Positions 1 to 8,006 of a stretch of DNA of 64,000 nt are shown piece by piece. Both the position numbers and the translations under genes were made by a program. The stretch is from Desulfamplus sp964425195. GTDB taxonomy: Bacteria; Desulfobacterota; Desulfobacteria; Desulfobacterales; Desulfobacteraceae. The notes under the pieces were generated by a model. That model did no database searches. It saw only the letters and a program-made list of their open reading frames with translations, and was not told the origin of the DNA. Numbering within the stretch: position 1 is the stretch's first letter; every line of letters starts with the position of its first letter. Where the stretch lies: the NCBI GenBank assembly GCA_964425195.1, contig CAYRLG010000009.1:52446-116445 (forward strand). The letters run 5' to 3'.

Positions 1-719
1 ACTTCGGGTATCTGCTCTACCTCTGCTCTGACTCGTTCAGATGCCTGTTTTACTGTAAGCCCTATTCTGAAGACAATACGATATGCTTTTTTTAAACTTG
101 CAATGGTAGATTTAGAGAAGCTGTGCCTGCCAAGACCAACATTATTTAATCCATGAAGTGTTGCTCTATCTCCAGCAGCAATGACATAAGGTGGAATGTC
201 TTTTACAATTGCCGATTTGCCGCCAATATAGGCATAATCGCCAATTTTGACAAATTGATGGATTGCTACAAGTCCGCCTACTGTTACATAGTTACCAAGT
301 TCAATATGACCACCAAGAGTTGCATTATTGGCAAGAATTACACCTTTTCCTGTTTTGCAGTCATGAGCTATATGGGTGTATGCCATCAGATAGTTCTCAT
401 CTCCAACCTCTGTAATACCTCCGCCAACTTCAGTTCCTCTATTAATGGTTACAAATTCACGAATAATAGTTCTGCTTCCGATTTTTAGAAAGGTTCTCTC
501 TCCATGAAACTTTAAGTCTTGAGGTGCAGCTCCAATTGATGCGTATTGAAAAATTCTGCAATTTTGACCTACTGTAACGTATTGGTCGATAGTTGTGTAA
601 GGTCCTATCTCGGTGCCAGAGCCTATATGGACATCACTTTTAATTATAGCATAGGGACCTATTGAGACATTGGAGTCTATTTCAGCATTAGGATCAATAA
701 TTGCTGTAGGATGGATCAT
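1..719 (-). CDS. lpxA: LpxA, UDP-N-acetylglucosamine O-acyltransferase (3' end missing)
   Basis: Cytoplasmic enzyme that puts the first 3-hydroxyacyl chain on UDP-GlcNAc, the first step of lipid A synthesis. Reading the minus strand from ATG at 719 gives an open frame to the window edge, about 239 residues. It begins MIHPTAIIDPNAEI and shows the hexapeptide repeats of a left-handed beta helix and the segment MAYTHIAHDC, which carries the family's catalytic His. The family is about 255-265 residues, so only the C-terminal tip is lost to the edge. It starts 22 bases after the lpxD stop on the same strand, so the two are co-transcribed. The fabZ gene often found between them is absent. Confidence 0.95.
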   Translation of the reverse strand, partial: MIHPTAIIDPNAEIDSNVSIGPYAIIKSDVHIGSGTEIGPYTTIDQYVTVGQNCRIFQYASIGAAPQDLKFHGERTFLKIGSRTIIREFVTINRGTEVGGGITEVGDENYLMAYTHIAHDCKTGKGVILANNATLGGHIELGNYVTVGGLVAIHQFVKIGDYAYIGGKSAIVKDIPPYVIAAGDRATLHGLNNVGLGRHSFSKSTIASLKKAYRIVFRIGLTVKQASERVRAEVEQIPE

Positions 720-741
720 AAATTTTACTTCCTTGATTTAT

Positions 742-1806
742 TTAGATTTTTGAATTTTTTGAGAGATTTTGTAAAGCGAGGTGTTTTTCTAATGCCATGA
801 CTTTTTTACGGATTTCAGGAAGTTTTGGCAAAATTGAAGAGACTTTAAGCCATAATTTGTGAGGTATTCCCGGGATACCAGAGACAATATGACCCGGTTC
901 AATATCAGTTGTAATACCAGCACAAGGACCAACAATAGCACCATCTCCAACTGTAATATGCCCTGATATACCTGCTTTTCCAGCAATTATAACCCTTTTT
1001 CCAATAACGCTGCTTCCTGCAATTCCAACTTGAGCAACAATCAGAGAGTGTTCTCCTACTTTAACATTGTGGGCAATATGGACAAGGTTATCTGTTTTAA
1101 CGCCTTGTTGAATCCATGTTCGTCCAAATGTTCCACGATCAATAGTATTGCAAGCACCAATCTCAACATCATCATCAATTTGGACAAAACCTGCATGTGG
1201 AATCTTCTCGTTGTTACCCTCTATAGTATCTTGAGTAAAACCAAAACCATCACTTCCAATAACAGTTCCAGAGTGGATAATTACCCGTGCTCCTATTTTT
1301 GTACGCTCCATTATTGTAACATTAGGTTTTATAATGGTGTTGTCACCAAGAGTAACACCATCTCCTATATAGACTCCATGCATTATTATAACTCGATTAC
1401 CAATTATTACGTTATCACCTATGGTAACATGGTTACCAATTGTGATATCACTGCCTGAAACAAGGTTATTGCCAATTACACTTCCCTTTGCAATGGTTTT
1501 TGTTGACTCTTTTGTGGGGTGAAAAATGTTGATAAGTCTGAAAAATTTGCGTTTAGGATTTTGGGTCTTTATAAAACCTACCTTTAAGTTATCTTTGCAT
1601 AGTTCATCAGAAAAAAAATTTTCAGGTATAATAACCGCACCTGCACGGGTCTGGTCTAATGATTTTAAAAATTTTGGTTCAGAGGCAAAAGTTATATCTT
1701 CTGGCTGTGCATCGTAAAAAGATGAGACTCCGTAAATTTCACAAGTCTCATCTCCAATCACCTTACCATCAATCCTCTGTGCAATTTCTTTAAGAGTTAG
1801 TTTCAT
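742..1806 (-). CDS. lpxD: LpxD, UDP-3-O-acylglucosamine N-acyltransferase
   Basis: Adds the second (N-linked) 3-hydroxyacyl chain to UDP-3-O-acyl-glucosamine in lipid A synthesis. The 354-residue product has the LpxD N-terminal uridine-binding domain (about residues 1-100), then hexapeptide repeats (IGNHVTIGDNVIIGN) and a C-terminal helical tail. The segment VHIAHNVKVGEH carries the expected catalytic His, and GSDGFGF is a typical LpxD motif. Length is normal (about 340-350). It lies between ompH (56 bases upstream) and lpxA (22 bases downstream), all on the minus strand, as in other Gram-negative lipid A/Bam clusters. Confidence 0.97.
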   Translation of the reverse strand: MKLTLKEIAQRIDGKVIGDETCEIYGVSSFYDAQPEDITFASEPKFLKSLDQTRAGAVIIPENFFSDELCKDNLKVGFIKTQNPKRKFFRLINIFHPTKESTKTIAKGSVIGNNLVSGSDITIGNHVTIGDNVIIGNRVIIMHGVYIGDGVTLGDNTIIKPNVTIMERTKIGARVIIHSGTVIGSDGFGFTQDTIEGNNEKIPHAGFVQIDDDVEIGACNTIDRGTFGRTWIQQGVKTDNLVHIAHNVKVGEHSLIVAQVGIAGSSVIGKRVIIAGKAGISGHITVGDGAIVGPCAGITTDIEPGHIVSGIPGIPHKLWLKVSSILPKLPEIRKKVMALEKHLALQNLSKNSKI

Positions 1807-1862
1807 AAATATTTATAAGATTTAATGAGTTAGATGATAAATTATACAAATAGTTCATCACT

Positions 1863-2402
1863 TTATGGTCTTTTGTTAAATTCGTTAATAACTTTATCTG
1901 TAATATCAAGGGCACTGTCTGAATACATTATTCCACCCTCATTTTTCTCAAGTATTATTGTAAAGCCATCTTTTTTCCCAATATCATTAGCCACGCTTAG
2001 CACTTCTGTGCGTATTTTATTAAAGTGTGTAGCTTGCATCTCTTTAAAATCATTAAGATATTGACCTCTTAAAGTTTTAAACTCATTAAATTTTGTTCTA
2101 AGCTCTTTTTGTTTCTCCTCTTTTTTCTCTTTACTCATAACAACAGAATCTTTTTCAAACTGCTTCTGAAGGTTAAGAAGTTCATTCTCTTTGGATTTCA
2201 TGTCATCTTCCATCCCTTTTCCTTTTTTATTCAGCTCTTCAGTTGCACGTTTTCCATAGTTGGATGTTGTAAGAATCTTCTGAAAATCAACAACTCCTAT
2301 TTTAACTGCACCAGCTGCATTAGCATTTTCAATAAAGCTGTGAGCTGCAATAAAAGTTGTAAAACAGATAACTAAAACTGTAAAAGCTAATGATTTTTTC
2401 AT
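1863..2402 (-). CDS. OmpH/Skp-family periplasmic chaperone
   Basis: Likely periplasmic holdase that escorts unfolded outer-membrane proteins to the Bam complex. The 179-residue product has an N-terminal signal peptide (MKKSLAFTVLVICFTTFIAA, then HSFIENANA), then the family opening VKIGVVDFQKILTTS. A long charged coiled coil (about residues 50-130) follows, and the end is FTIILEKNEGGIMYSDSALDITDKV-like, typical of OmpH. It sits between bamA and lpxD, the usual position of skp/ompH. Function rests on family and context; no catalytic residues are expected. Confidence 0.93.
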   Translation of the reverse strand: MKKSLAFTVLVICFTTFIAAHSFIENANAAGAVKIGVVDFQKILTTSNYGKRATEELNKKGKGMEDDMKSKENELLNLQKQFEKDSVVMSKEKKEEKQKELRTKFNEFKTLRGQYLNDFKEMQATHFNKIRTEVLSVANDIGKKDGFTIILEKNEGGIMYSDSALDITDKVINEFNKRP

Positions 2403-2604
2403 AATATTTAGACGCTCCTGTTACTATACTTATTATTAAATTTAATATTTTTTCTTAAGAGTATTTTTTTAAAGTGTACCGAATCTAAAGTATATTCTAT
2501 TTTATTATCTAAACCCAATAAACATAAACAGAGGTTATATTACAACTATGTTTTTGTTGATATTCCATTCCTGAGCAATAAAAACAGGAAAAACGTCAGG
2601 GTTT

Positions 2605-5280
2605 TTAGAAAGCACCTCCCATAGAAAATTCCCACCTTCCACCGCTATATTGCTTGCCATCTAAAATCTTACCATACTCTATCCTTATAGGACCCATAGG
2701 AGAGTACCACCTAAATCCACCACCATAGCTTGTATAAAGCTCATTTAAAGAGACACTTTCATCTTTTAGATAACTATCCCCTGCATCAAAAAATATAACC
2801 CCAGACAGATTGACATCTTCAACAATTGGGAAAATTACCTCTGCATTAAATTGAATAAACTTCTCGCCACCTCTCTGTTCCGTCTCTCCCTCTGGTGTAG
2901 CATTAATATCTTGCCAATCGTAACCTCTTACAGAGTTCATGCCTCCAAGATAAAAACGCTCATAATCAATCTCAATATCTTTTGTCCTGTCATCTAAAAA
3001 GCCTGCTTTACCATGTAAAAATCCTGTAAACTTCCAAAAAAGTGGATAGTACCAACCTGTATCTACAATATACTTTGTAAATTCAATCTCTCCTCCAAGC
3101 CAGTCTCCAGCATACTCAACCGATATGCGGTGATTAGATCCCTCTGTAGGATTGAACTGTGAGTTTCTCGAATCATATCCTAAAGATGTGGTAATGCCGC
3201 TTGTAATATAGTGCCCTTCATCTACATCTGTATATTGTTCCTGAACATTGTCGATTGTAAAATCTTCATATCCATACCTTAAACCAACTGATGTGTAGTC
3301 AAATATCTTGTAACCCAACCTAACTGCACCACCCTTGCTGTCTTTATCGTAGTGATCATACTCCTTATCCCAGTTGTATATATCTACACCAGCAGAAAGG
3401 GGAATATCAAAAAGCCAAGGTTCAGTAAAACTTACTGTAAATCGTGTTGAAGTTGCAGATACTTCTGCCTTTGTAGATACAATTTGACCACGACCAAAAA
3501 GATTTCTCTCTGAAACAGATATCATACCAAAGAGCTGATCTTCACTACTATAACCAGCTCCAAAGCTAAAAGCACCGGTGGCTTTTTCTGTAATTTCAAC
3601 ATCAATATTTAATCTATCCTCACTGCTTCCCTTAGAGGTTTTGATATCCACGTTTTCAAAATAGTCAGTACGCCTTAAATTTCTGACACTTTTCTGGATT
3701 TTAGTCATTGAGTACAAATCTTGCTCATAGACTTCAAGCTGTCTTCTTATAACCTTATCTCGAGTTTTTGTGTTGCCGCTTATCATTATTCTCTCAAGAT
3801 AGACAGGCGAACCTTTTTTGATGTTGAATTTTATATCAATAATCTTTGTTTTGTCATTTTTTGAGATAACAGGAGATATATCTGCATTAGCAAAACCGCT
3901 ATCTGAATAGATGTCTGTTATTGCAAAAACATTGGTTCTAAGTTTCTCACGGCTATAGAGAGCACCTGCTTTTATAGTCAATTTTTCATGAAGCTCTTTT
4001 TCAGGCACTATAAGATCACCAGAAAACCCGATTGTCCCAAATTGGAACTGCTCTCCCTCCTGAATTTTGAACTTAACTGAGATACTCTCCTTTTCAAACT
4101 GAACCTCAGGATCAGATATTTTTGCATCAATAAATCCATTATCTTTATAAAAAGATTCTAATCTATAAACATCTTGTTCAAGCTCATTGCGTTTAAGCTC
4201 ACCAGATGATGTTATCCAAGAAAAAAAACCTTTTTCACTGGTCTTCATAACTTTGTGTAATGCTTTATTTTGGAAAAATTTATTACCATCAAACTCAATC
4301 TTTTCAATTTTAAGTTTTTTGCCCTCTTTGATGTCAAAGGAGATGTCTGCTTGATTATTTGGCAACATTTCAGCAATATATGTTATCTCGCAGTTGTGAT
4401 AATTTTTGTCTGTATAAAGAGCTTTTATACGCTCAATATCTTCGTTTATCTTAAATGCGTTGAGAATAGAGCCTGTTACAGTACGTACAACCTCCTGAAT
4501 CTCTGCATCTTCATATACATGGTTATTCAAAAATTTTATCTTTCTGACACTTGGTTTTTCCACAACATTAAATACTACATTTATTCCGCTATCAACTTGT
4601 TTACCCTCAACACGAACATCCTCAAAATAGCCCATTGCAAAAACTTTTTTTAACTCTTTAGAGAGAGTATCTACATTAAAGATATCACCTTTTTTGACAC
4701 CAACAACCTTTAAAATAGCATCAGATTCAATTCTTTTATTGCCTGATATTAGTATATCTGAAACAAGCAATCTGTTAAATATCTCGCTTCCCATCTGTTT
4801 GCAGATAGTGTTTACCGCACTAAAAAGATTCTCAATTGCTCCAGCTCTTGCAGCAAATGAGACCGGTGCTTTTGATGTAACAACATTAAACACCTTACTA
4901 TCAATACTTATCTGACCCCCTACAACAAAAACAGAACCCCATATAAGGTAGTCAACGCTATTCTCTAACCCAATTTTTTGAATTTCTGGATATGAGTATT
5001 GAGATACTTGTTTGTTATCTCCATTTGGCAAATTTGTAATAAAAGTTTCAGCCCCTTGCCCTTTAAGGTTTTCAGCAACCATTGATGGGAGGTTTTGCTT
5101 TAGATAATCCATGTTTGATGGAGCATTGATCTCAAATGGCAGTATCCCAACTTTAACCTTATTATCTTCTGCGATTACTGTAGATATAGTTATCTGAGCT
5201 AGTAATAGAGAAATAAAGATAATATTTAACAAGATATTTAATTTTATTCTATTTGTGTTGGTCATCTTAAATTTATCCAT
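2605..5280 (-). CDS. bamA: BamA, outer membrane protein assembly factor
   Basis: Central pore of the Bam complex, which inserts beta-barrel proteins into the outer membrane. The 891-residue product has a signal peptide, an N-terminal extra domain (about residues 40-170, VKVGILPFEI, resembling TolB/CsgG-type N-domains), five POTRA repeats (about 172-568) and a beta barrel ending in Phe (EFSMGGAF), the usual C-terminal recognition signal. E. coli BamA is about 810 residues; the surplus is the N-terminal domain, seen in other Desulfobacterota. The start overlaps the stop of the upstream methyltransferase by 8 bases. Met6 is an alternative start that still gives a signal peptide. Confidence 0.96.
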   Translation of the reverse strand: MDKFKMTNTNRIKLNILLNIIFISLLLAQITISTVIAEDNKVKVGILPFEINAPSNMDYLKQNLPSMVAENLKGQGAETFITNLPNGDNKQVSQYSYPEIQKIGLENSVDYLIWGSVFVVGGQISIDSKVFNVVTSKAPVSFAARAGAIENLFSAVNTICKQMGSEIFNRLLVSDILISGNKRIESDAILKVVGVKKGDIFNVDTLSKELKKVFAMGYFEDVRVEGKQVDSGINVVFNVVEKPSVRKIKFLNNHVYEDAEIQEVVRTVTGSILNAFKINEDIERIKALYTDKNYHNCEITYIAEMLPNNQADISFDIKEGKKLKIEKIEFDGNKFFQNKALHKVMKTSEKGFFSWITSSGELKRNELEQDVYRLESFYKDNGFIDAKISDPEVQFEKESISVKFKIQEGEQFQFGTIGFSGDLIVPEKELHEKLTIKAGALYSREKLRTNVFAITDIYSDSGFANADISPVISKNDKTKIIDIKFNIKKGSPVYLERIMISGNTKTRDKVIRRQLEVYEQDLYSMTKIQKSVRNLRRTDYFENVDIKTSKGSSEDRLNIDVEITEKATGAFSFGAGYSSEDQLFGMISVSERNLFGRGQIVSTKAEVSATSTRFTVSFTEPWLFDIPLSAGVDIYNWDKEYDHYDKDSKGGAVRLGYKIFDYTSVGLRYGYEDFTIDNVQEQYTDVDEGHYITSGITTSLGYDSRNSQFNPTEGSNHRISVEYAGDWLGGEIEFTKYIVDTGWYYPLFWKFTGFLHGKAGFLDDRTKDIEIDYERFYLGGMNSVRGYDWQDINATPEGETEQRGGEKFIQFNAEVIFPIVEDVNLSGVIFFDAGDSYLKDESVSLNELYTSYGGGFRWYSPMGPIRIEYGKILDGKQYSGGRWEFSMGGAF

Positions 5281-6535
5281 GTTTTTTCATTACAACGATA
5301 TACTCGTTGTTCATTGTTGTATCGATTTTACCTACTATATTTGAAGGACTATTTTTTGACGGCATACGTTTATTTGGGATATTGCGGATAACAGTTTCTA
5401 CATGTTCAAATCCTTGATTTTCAAAGAAAAATTGAGTTATTGCATCAGTTGGCAGCACAACGCCTTTTACTTTACGGTTACCCACAACATAACAGGCATA
5501 ACCACCTTTTTTAATGCTGTCTGCCACATTATTAATTGATTTTTGATAATCAAAATAAAAAGCTGTTACATCTTTAGCTCTCTTCTCATCTTCTTTTGCT
5601 ACATCTTCAATAACCTGATTAAGTAAATTACAGTCAAATGAGCAGGTCTGTTTATAAGTCTTTCCACCCATCAGTTTATTGTCAATCTGGGTTGCATTTT
5701 CAATATCAAGCCACTCATTTGCTAATCGTGAAAATTGACCATAAGCAACTGTTGTGCGGCTGTCTCCATAAGGAGGAGAGGTTACAACAATATCAACGCT
5801 CTCATTATCAATATATTCAATCTTTTCAACTGTATTAAAATCAAATATTTTACTGAAAGCCTTATTTGAAGTACTTTCTATCATCTCCTTTAAACCCTTT
5901 TTATTTCTGGCTAATTTATTTTGCATTAAACCAAAAACATCAGGGTTGAATTTGTCCATCTGCACCTTAGCCATTCTGAACATTTTAAACTCACTATTTC
6001 TTGTCCAGCTGCTCTCCCTGACTGTTTCGCTGAATGCAACTTTGAAAAAATCGGCTATTGAACTATCTGAAATATTAGAGATAAATCTTTTTATTAAAGC
6101 TAAACGCTCTTTTACCGAATCAGAAAACCAGTAATCCATATTTTTGATATTCGGAATAACAACATTGATTCTGTTTATGTCAAACATTATTGAAAATATA
6201 TAATCATTAAACTCTTTTAAATATAAATCCAAAACCTGTAGATTAATTTTAGTAGTTTTAGCTTTTGCAATAAGCCTTGCTAAAGGGTTTAAATCTGTTC
6301 CAACAGCATTGATATTTTTAAGGTTGCTCTCTACTAAAGATGTTCCAGTACCGCAGTAAGGATCAAAGAGCAAATCAGCATTACTACCATACTTTGCAAT
6401 AAGTCTTTCTGCTACCTGTGGAATCATCATGGCTGGGTAATTATGAAAACAGTGGGTAAAAGTTTTTGTATTTGCCCCTATAAAATTCCATGTGCTGTCA
6501 AAATATTTTTTGCTCATAACAACGCGGTTGTTCAT
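5273..6535 (-). CDS. DNA methyltransferase (amino-methyltransferase, SPPY type)
   Basis: Predicted site-specific DNA N4-cytosine or N6-adenine methyltransferase of 420 residues. SAM-binding motif I is LLFDPYCGTGTSLVES (about residues 55-70), followed by GTDLNPLARLIA. Catalytic motif IV is VVTSPPYGDS (about residues 250-260); SPPY is more usual in N4-cytosine enzymes. A late block (GGYACYVVGNRKVKG) is typical of the last beta strands. No restriction endonuclease lies beside it, so it looks like an orphan or leftover enzyme. Its stop overlaps the bamA start by 8 bases, which ties translation of bamA to this accessory gene. Target specificity cannot be read from the sequence. Confidence 0.88.
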   Translation of the reverse strand: MNNRVVMSKKYFDSTWNFIGANTKTFTHCFHNYPAMMIPQVAERLIAKYGSNADLLFDPYCGTGTSLVESNLKNINAVGTDLNPLARLIAKAKTTKINLQVLDLYLKEFNDYIFSIMFDINRINVVIPNIKNMDYWFSDSVKERLALIKRFISNISDSSIADFFKVAFSETVRESSWTRNSEFKMFRMAKVQMDKFNPDVFGLMQNKLARNKKGLKEMIESTSNKAFSKIFDFNTVEKIEYIDNESVDIVVTSPPYGDSRTTVAYGQFSRLANEWLDIENATQIDNKLMGGKTYKQTCSFDCNLLNQVIEDVAKEDEKRAKDVTAFYFDYQKSINNVADSIKKGGYACYVVGNRKVKGVVLPTDAITQFFFENQGFEHVETVIRNIPNKRMPSKNSPSNIVGKIDTTMNNEYIVVMKKHG

Positions 6536-6549
6536 TCATAACGGTGGTA

Positions 6550-6780
6550 TTAAAATAATTCCAATTGGCTTAACTCAGCTTTAATTCTTTTATTAGACAT
6601 CTCTACATATTCTTGATTGATCTCATAACCAATAAATTTTCTATTGTTTTTAACAGCAGCTAAACCAGTTGTACCTCTGCCCATAAACGGGTCCAAAATA
6701 ATATTATCTTTAAATATATACATTAGATACTTTAAAGTTATGCTTTTATCGTTAAATAGTTTACTTTTGAGTTTTATCAA
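6550..6780 (-). pseudogene. C-terminal remnant of a beta-class DNA methyltransferase
   Basis: A 76-residue frame from TTG at 6780 (overlapping the hicB stop as TTGA). It contains a full motif I block (ILDPFMGRGTTGLAAV, then FIGYEINQEYVEMSNKRI) exactly like the C-terminal end of beta-class DNA methyltransferases. The N-terminal two thirds of such an enzyme, with the (D/N/S)PPY catalytic motif, are absent. The missing part should lie where hicB now sits, so hicAB may have replaced it. It differs in motif order from the neighbouring 420-residue enzyme, so it is not simply a piece of that gene. It may still be translated, but should not be active alone. Confidence 0.75.
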
Positions 6781-6992
6781 GCAAACGCTAAACGGCGCCC
6801 TTTAGGGGCTGGAATTGGATCATTAAATTCTTTAGCGGTACGAATCCATAAATTCATTGCGTCTTTAATGTTTTCTAAAGCAGAATCATAAGTCTCTCCA
6901 TGAGCCATACAGCCAGAAAGCTCTGGCACATCTGCAATAAAAAGTTTGTCTTCCTCACTCCAATAGATAATGATTTCATACTTATTGGTCAT
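6777..6992 (-). CDS. hicB: HicB-family antitoxin
   Basis: Predicted antitoxin of a type II HicAB toxin-antitoxin pair. The 71-residue protein has the partial RNase-H-like HicB fold: YEIIIYWSEEDKLFIADVPE, then GCMAHGETYDSALENIKDAM and a WI motif. It has no obvious C-terminal DNA-binding domain, so it is the short HicB form. The start overlaps the hicA stop by 4 bases (ATGA), the usual coupling of these pairs, with toxin first. The family's role is to bind and neutralise HicA; whether this pair is active is inferred. Confidence 0.9.
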   Translation of the reverse strand: MTNKYEIIIYWSEEDKLFIADVPELSGCMAHGETYDSALENIKDAMNLWIRTAKEFNDPIPAPKGRRLAFA

Positions 6993-7243
6993 TCTTTTGC
7001 TCCCAATTTATATTTTAGAATAACATTACGCACTTGTTTTACTTGATATGCTTTTGCTTTGTTTCCATCTTTTTGTAAGTTTATTTTCTCTTCAATACCT
7101 TTCTTTCTAAAAATATGGTGGCTGCCGTTGATTCGTAATTCAAAGCCTAAATGTTCCAAAAGGGTCATTAAATCTGAAAAAGCAATATTAAAGTCGCTTA
7201 CGCCTAAGAGTATCTCCAAAACTAATTTCTCATATTTGCCCAT
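6989..7243 (-). CDS. hicA: HicA-family mRNA interferase toxin
   Basis: Predicted ribosome-independent mRNA-cleaving toxin with a double-stranded-RNA-binding-like fold. The 84-residue product contains FSDLMTLLEHLGFELRINGSHHIFRK, here summarised by its GSHHIF motif whose His is catalytic in the family, and a C-terminal KQVRNVILKY helix. It lies upstream of hicB, with a 4-base overlap, 31 bases after the lolD stop on the same strand. Together with hicB and two methyltransferase genes it forms a foreign-looking block within the lol-bam operon. Confidence 0.9.
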   Translation of the reverse strand: MGKYEKLVLEILLGVSDFNIAFSDLMTLLEHLGFELRINGSHHIFRKKGIEEKINLQKDGNKAKAYQVKQVRNVILKYKLGAKE

Positions 7244-7274
7244 TATGCCATTTCCAGCCTATTACTTCGTATAT

Positions 7275-8006
7275 TCACCCTACATCAACTATCTTACAAT
7301 CTTGAATTGTAACCCTTTTGCTCATCAACGCTGCAAGCTCGCTGTTGTGAGTTACAACAATCAAAGTCATTTTAAGCTCTTTATTAAGCTCTACAAGAAG
7401 TTGATGTACTTGAACGCTGTTTAATCTATCAAGATTACCAGTAGGCTCATCTGCAAGCAAAATAACAGGCTTCATTACCAATGCCCTTGCAAGTGCAACT
7501 CTTTGCTGCTCTCCTCCAGATAGGTCTTCAGCACGATGATGAATTCGGTGTTTTAACCCCACTCTTTCCAAAATTGCCTCAGAGTCCATGACTATCTTTT
7601 TTTTAGATAGATTGGCTATTAACCCGGGAATCATAACATTTTCTATTGCAGTAAATCCTTGAAGCAGATGGTGAAATTGAAAGACAAATCCAATTTTCAA
7701 ATTTCTAAAATGTGCAAGCTCCTCTTGACCAAGAGAAAAAAGATTTCTGTTCTCAAATATAAGTTTGCCATTATTGGGGCGATCAAGCGTTCCTACAATA
7801 TGAAGAAGGGTGGATTTACCTGTTCCAGATGCCCCCACCACAGCAATACTTTCTCCCTTATATATATCAAAATTGATATCTTTTAAGATTTCAATATCTA
7901 CTGAACTCTCTTTAGCACTGCTTTTAAATACTCTTGAGATGCCTTTAAGGGATATTAACAGGGGAATATCAGGATTAGTTTCATCATCCATAACGAAGAG
8001 CCTCAA
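7275..8006 (-). CDS. lolD: LolD, lipoprotein-release ABC transporter ATPase
   Basis: ATPase that powers release of lipoproteins from the inner membrane to LolA. The 243-residue product has Walker A GASGTGKST, Q-loop region FVFQFHHLLQGFTAIENV, signature LSGGEQQR, Walker B VILLADEPTG and the switch His (VVTHN). FQFHHLL is typical of the LolD/MacB group. Its start overlaps the 3' end of lolC by 23 bases, so translation is coupled. The first 12 or so residues are a lineage-specific extension, and an internal start is possible. Confidence 0.95.
   Translation of the reverse strand: MRLFVMDDETNPDIPLLISLKGISRVFKSSAKESSVDIEILKDINFDIYKGESIAVVGASGTGKSTLLHIVGTLDRPNNGKLIFENRNLFSLGQEELAHFRNLKIGFVFQFHHLLQGFTAIENVMIPGLIANLSKKKIVMDSEAILERVGLKHRIHHRAEDLSGGEQQRVALARALVMKPVILLADEPTGNLDRLNSVQVHQLLVELNKELKMTLIVVTHNSELAALMSKRVTIQDCKIVDVG

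Noticed and set aside
153..488. Open frame on the plus strand over the first 720 bases
   Set aside because: It is antisense to lpxA, whose minus-strand protein is clearly conserved, and its product has no recognisable motifs.
4270..4653. 127-residue plus-strand frame
   Set aside because: It lies opposite the bamA POTRA region and shows only the composition expected of an AT-rich shadow frame.
5273..7243. Complete restriction-modification system
   Set aside because: No endonuclease or specificity gene is present; only one intact methyltransferase, one remnant and a toxin-antitoxin pair.
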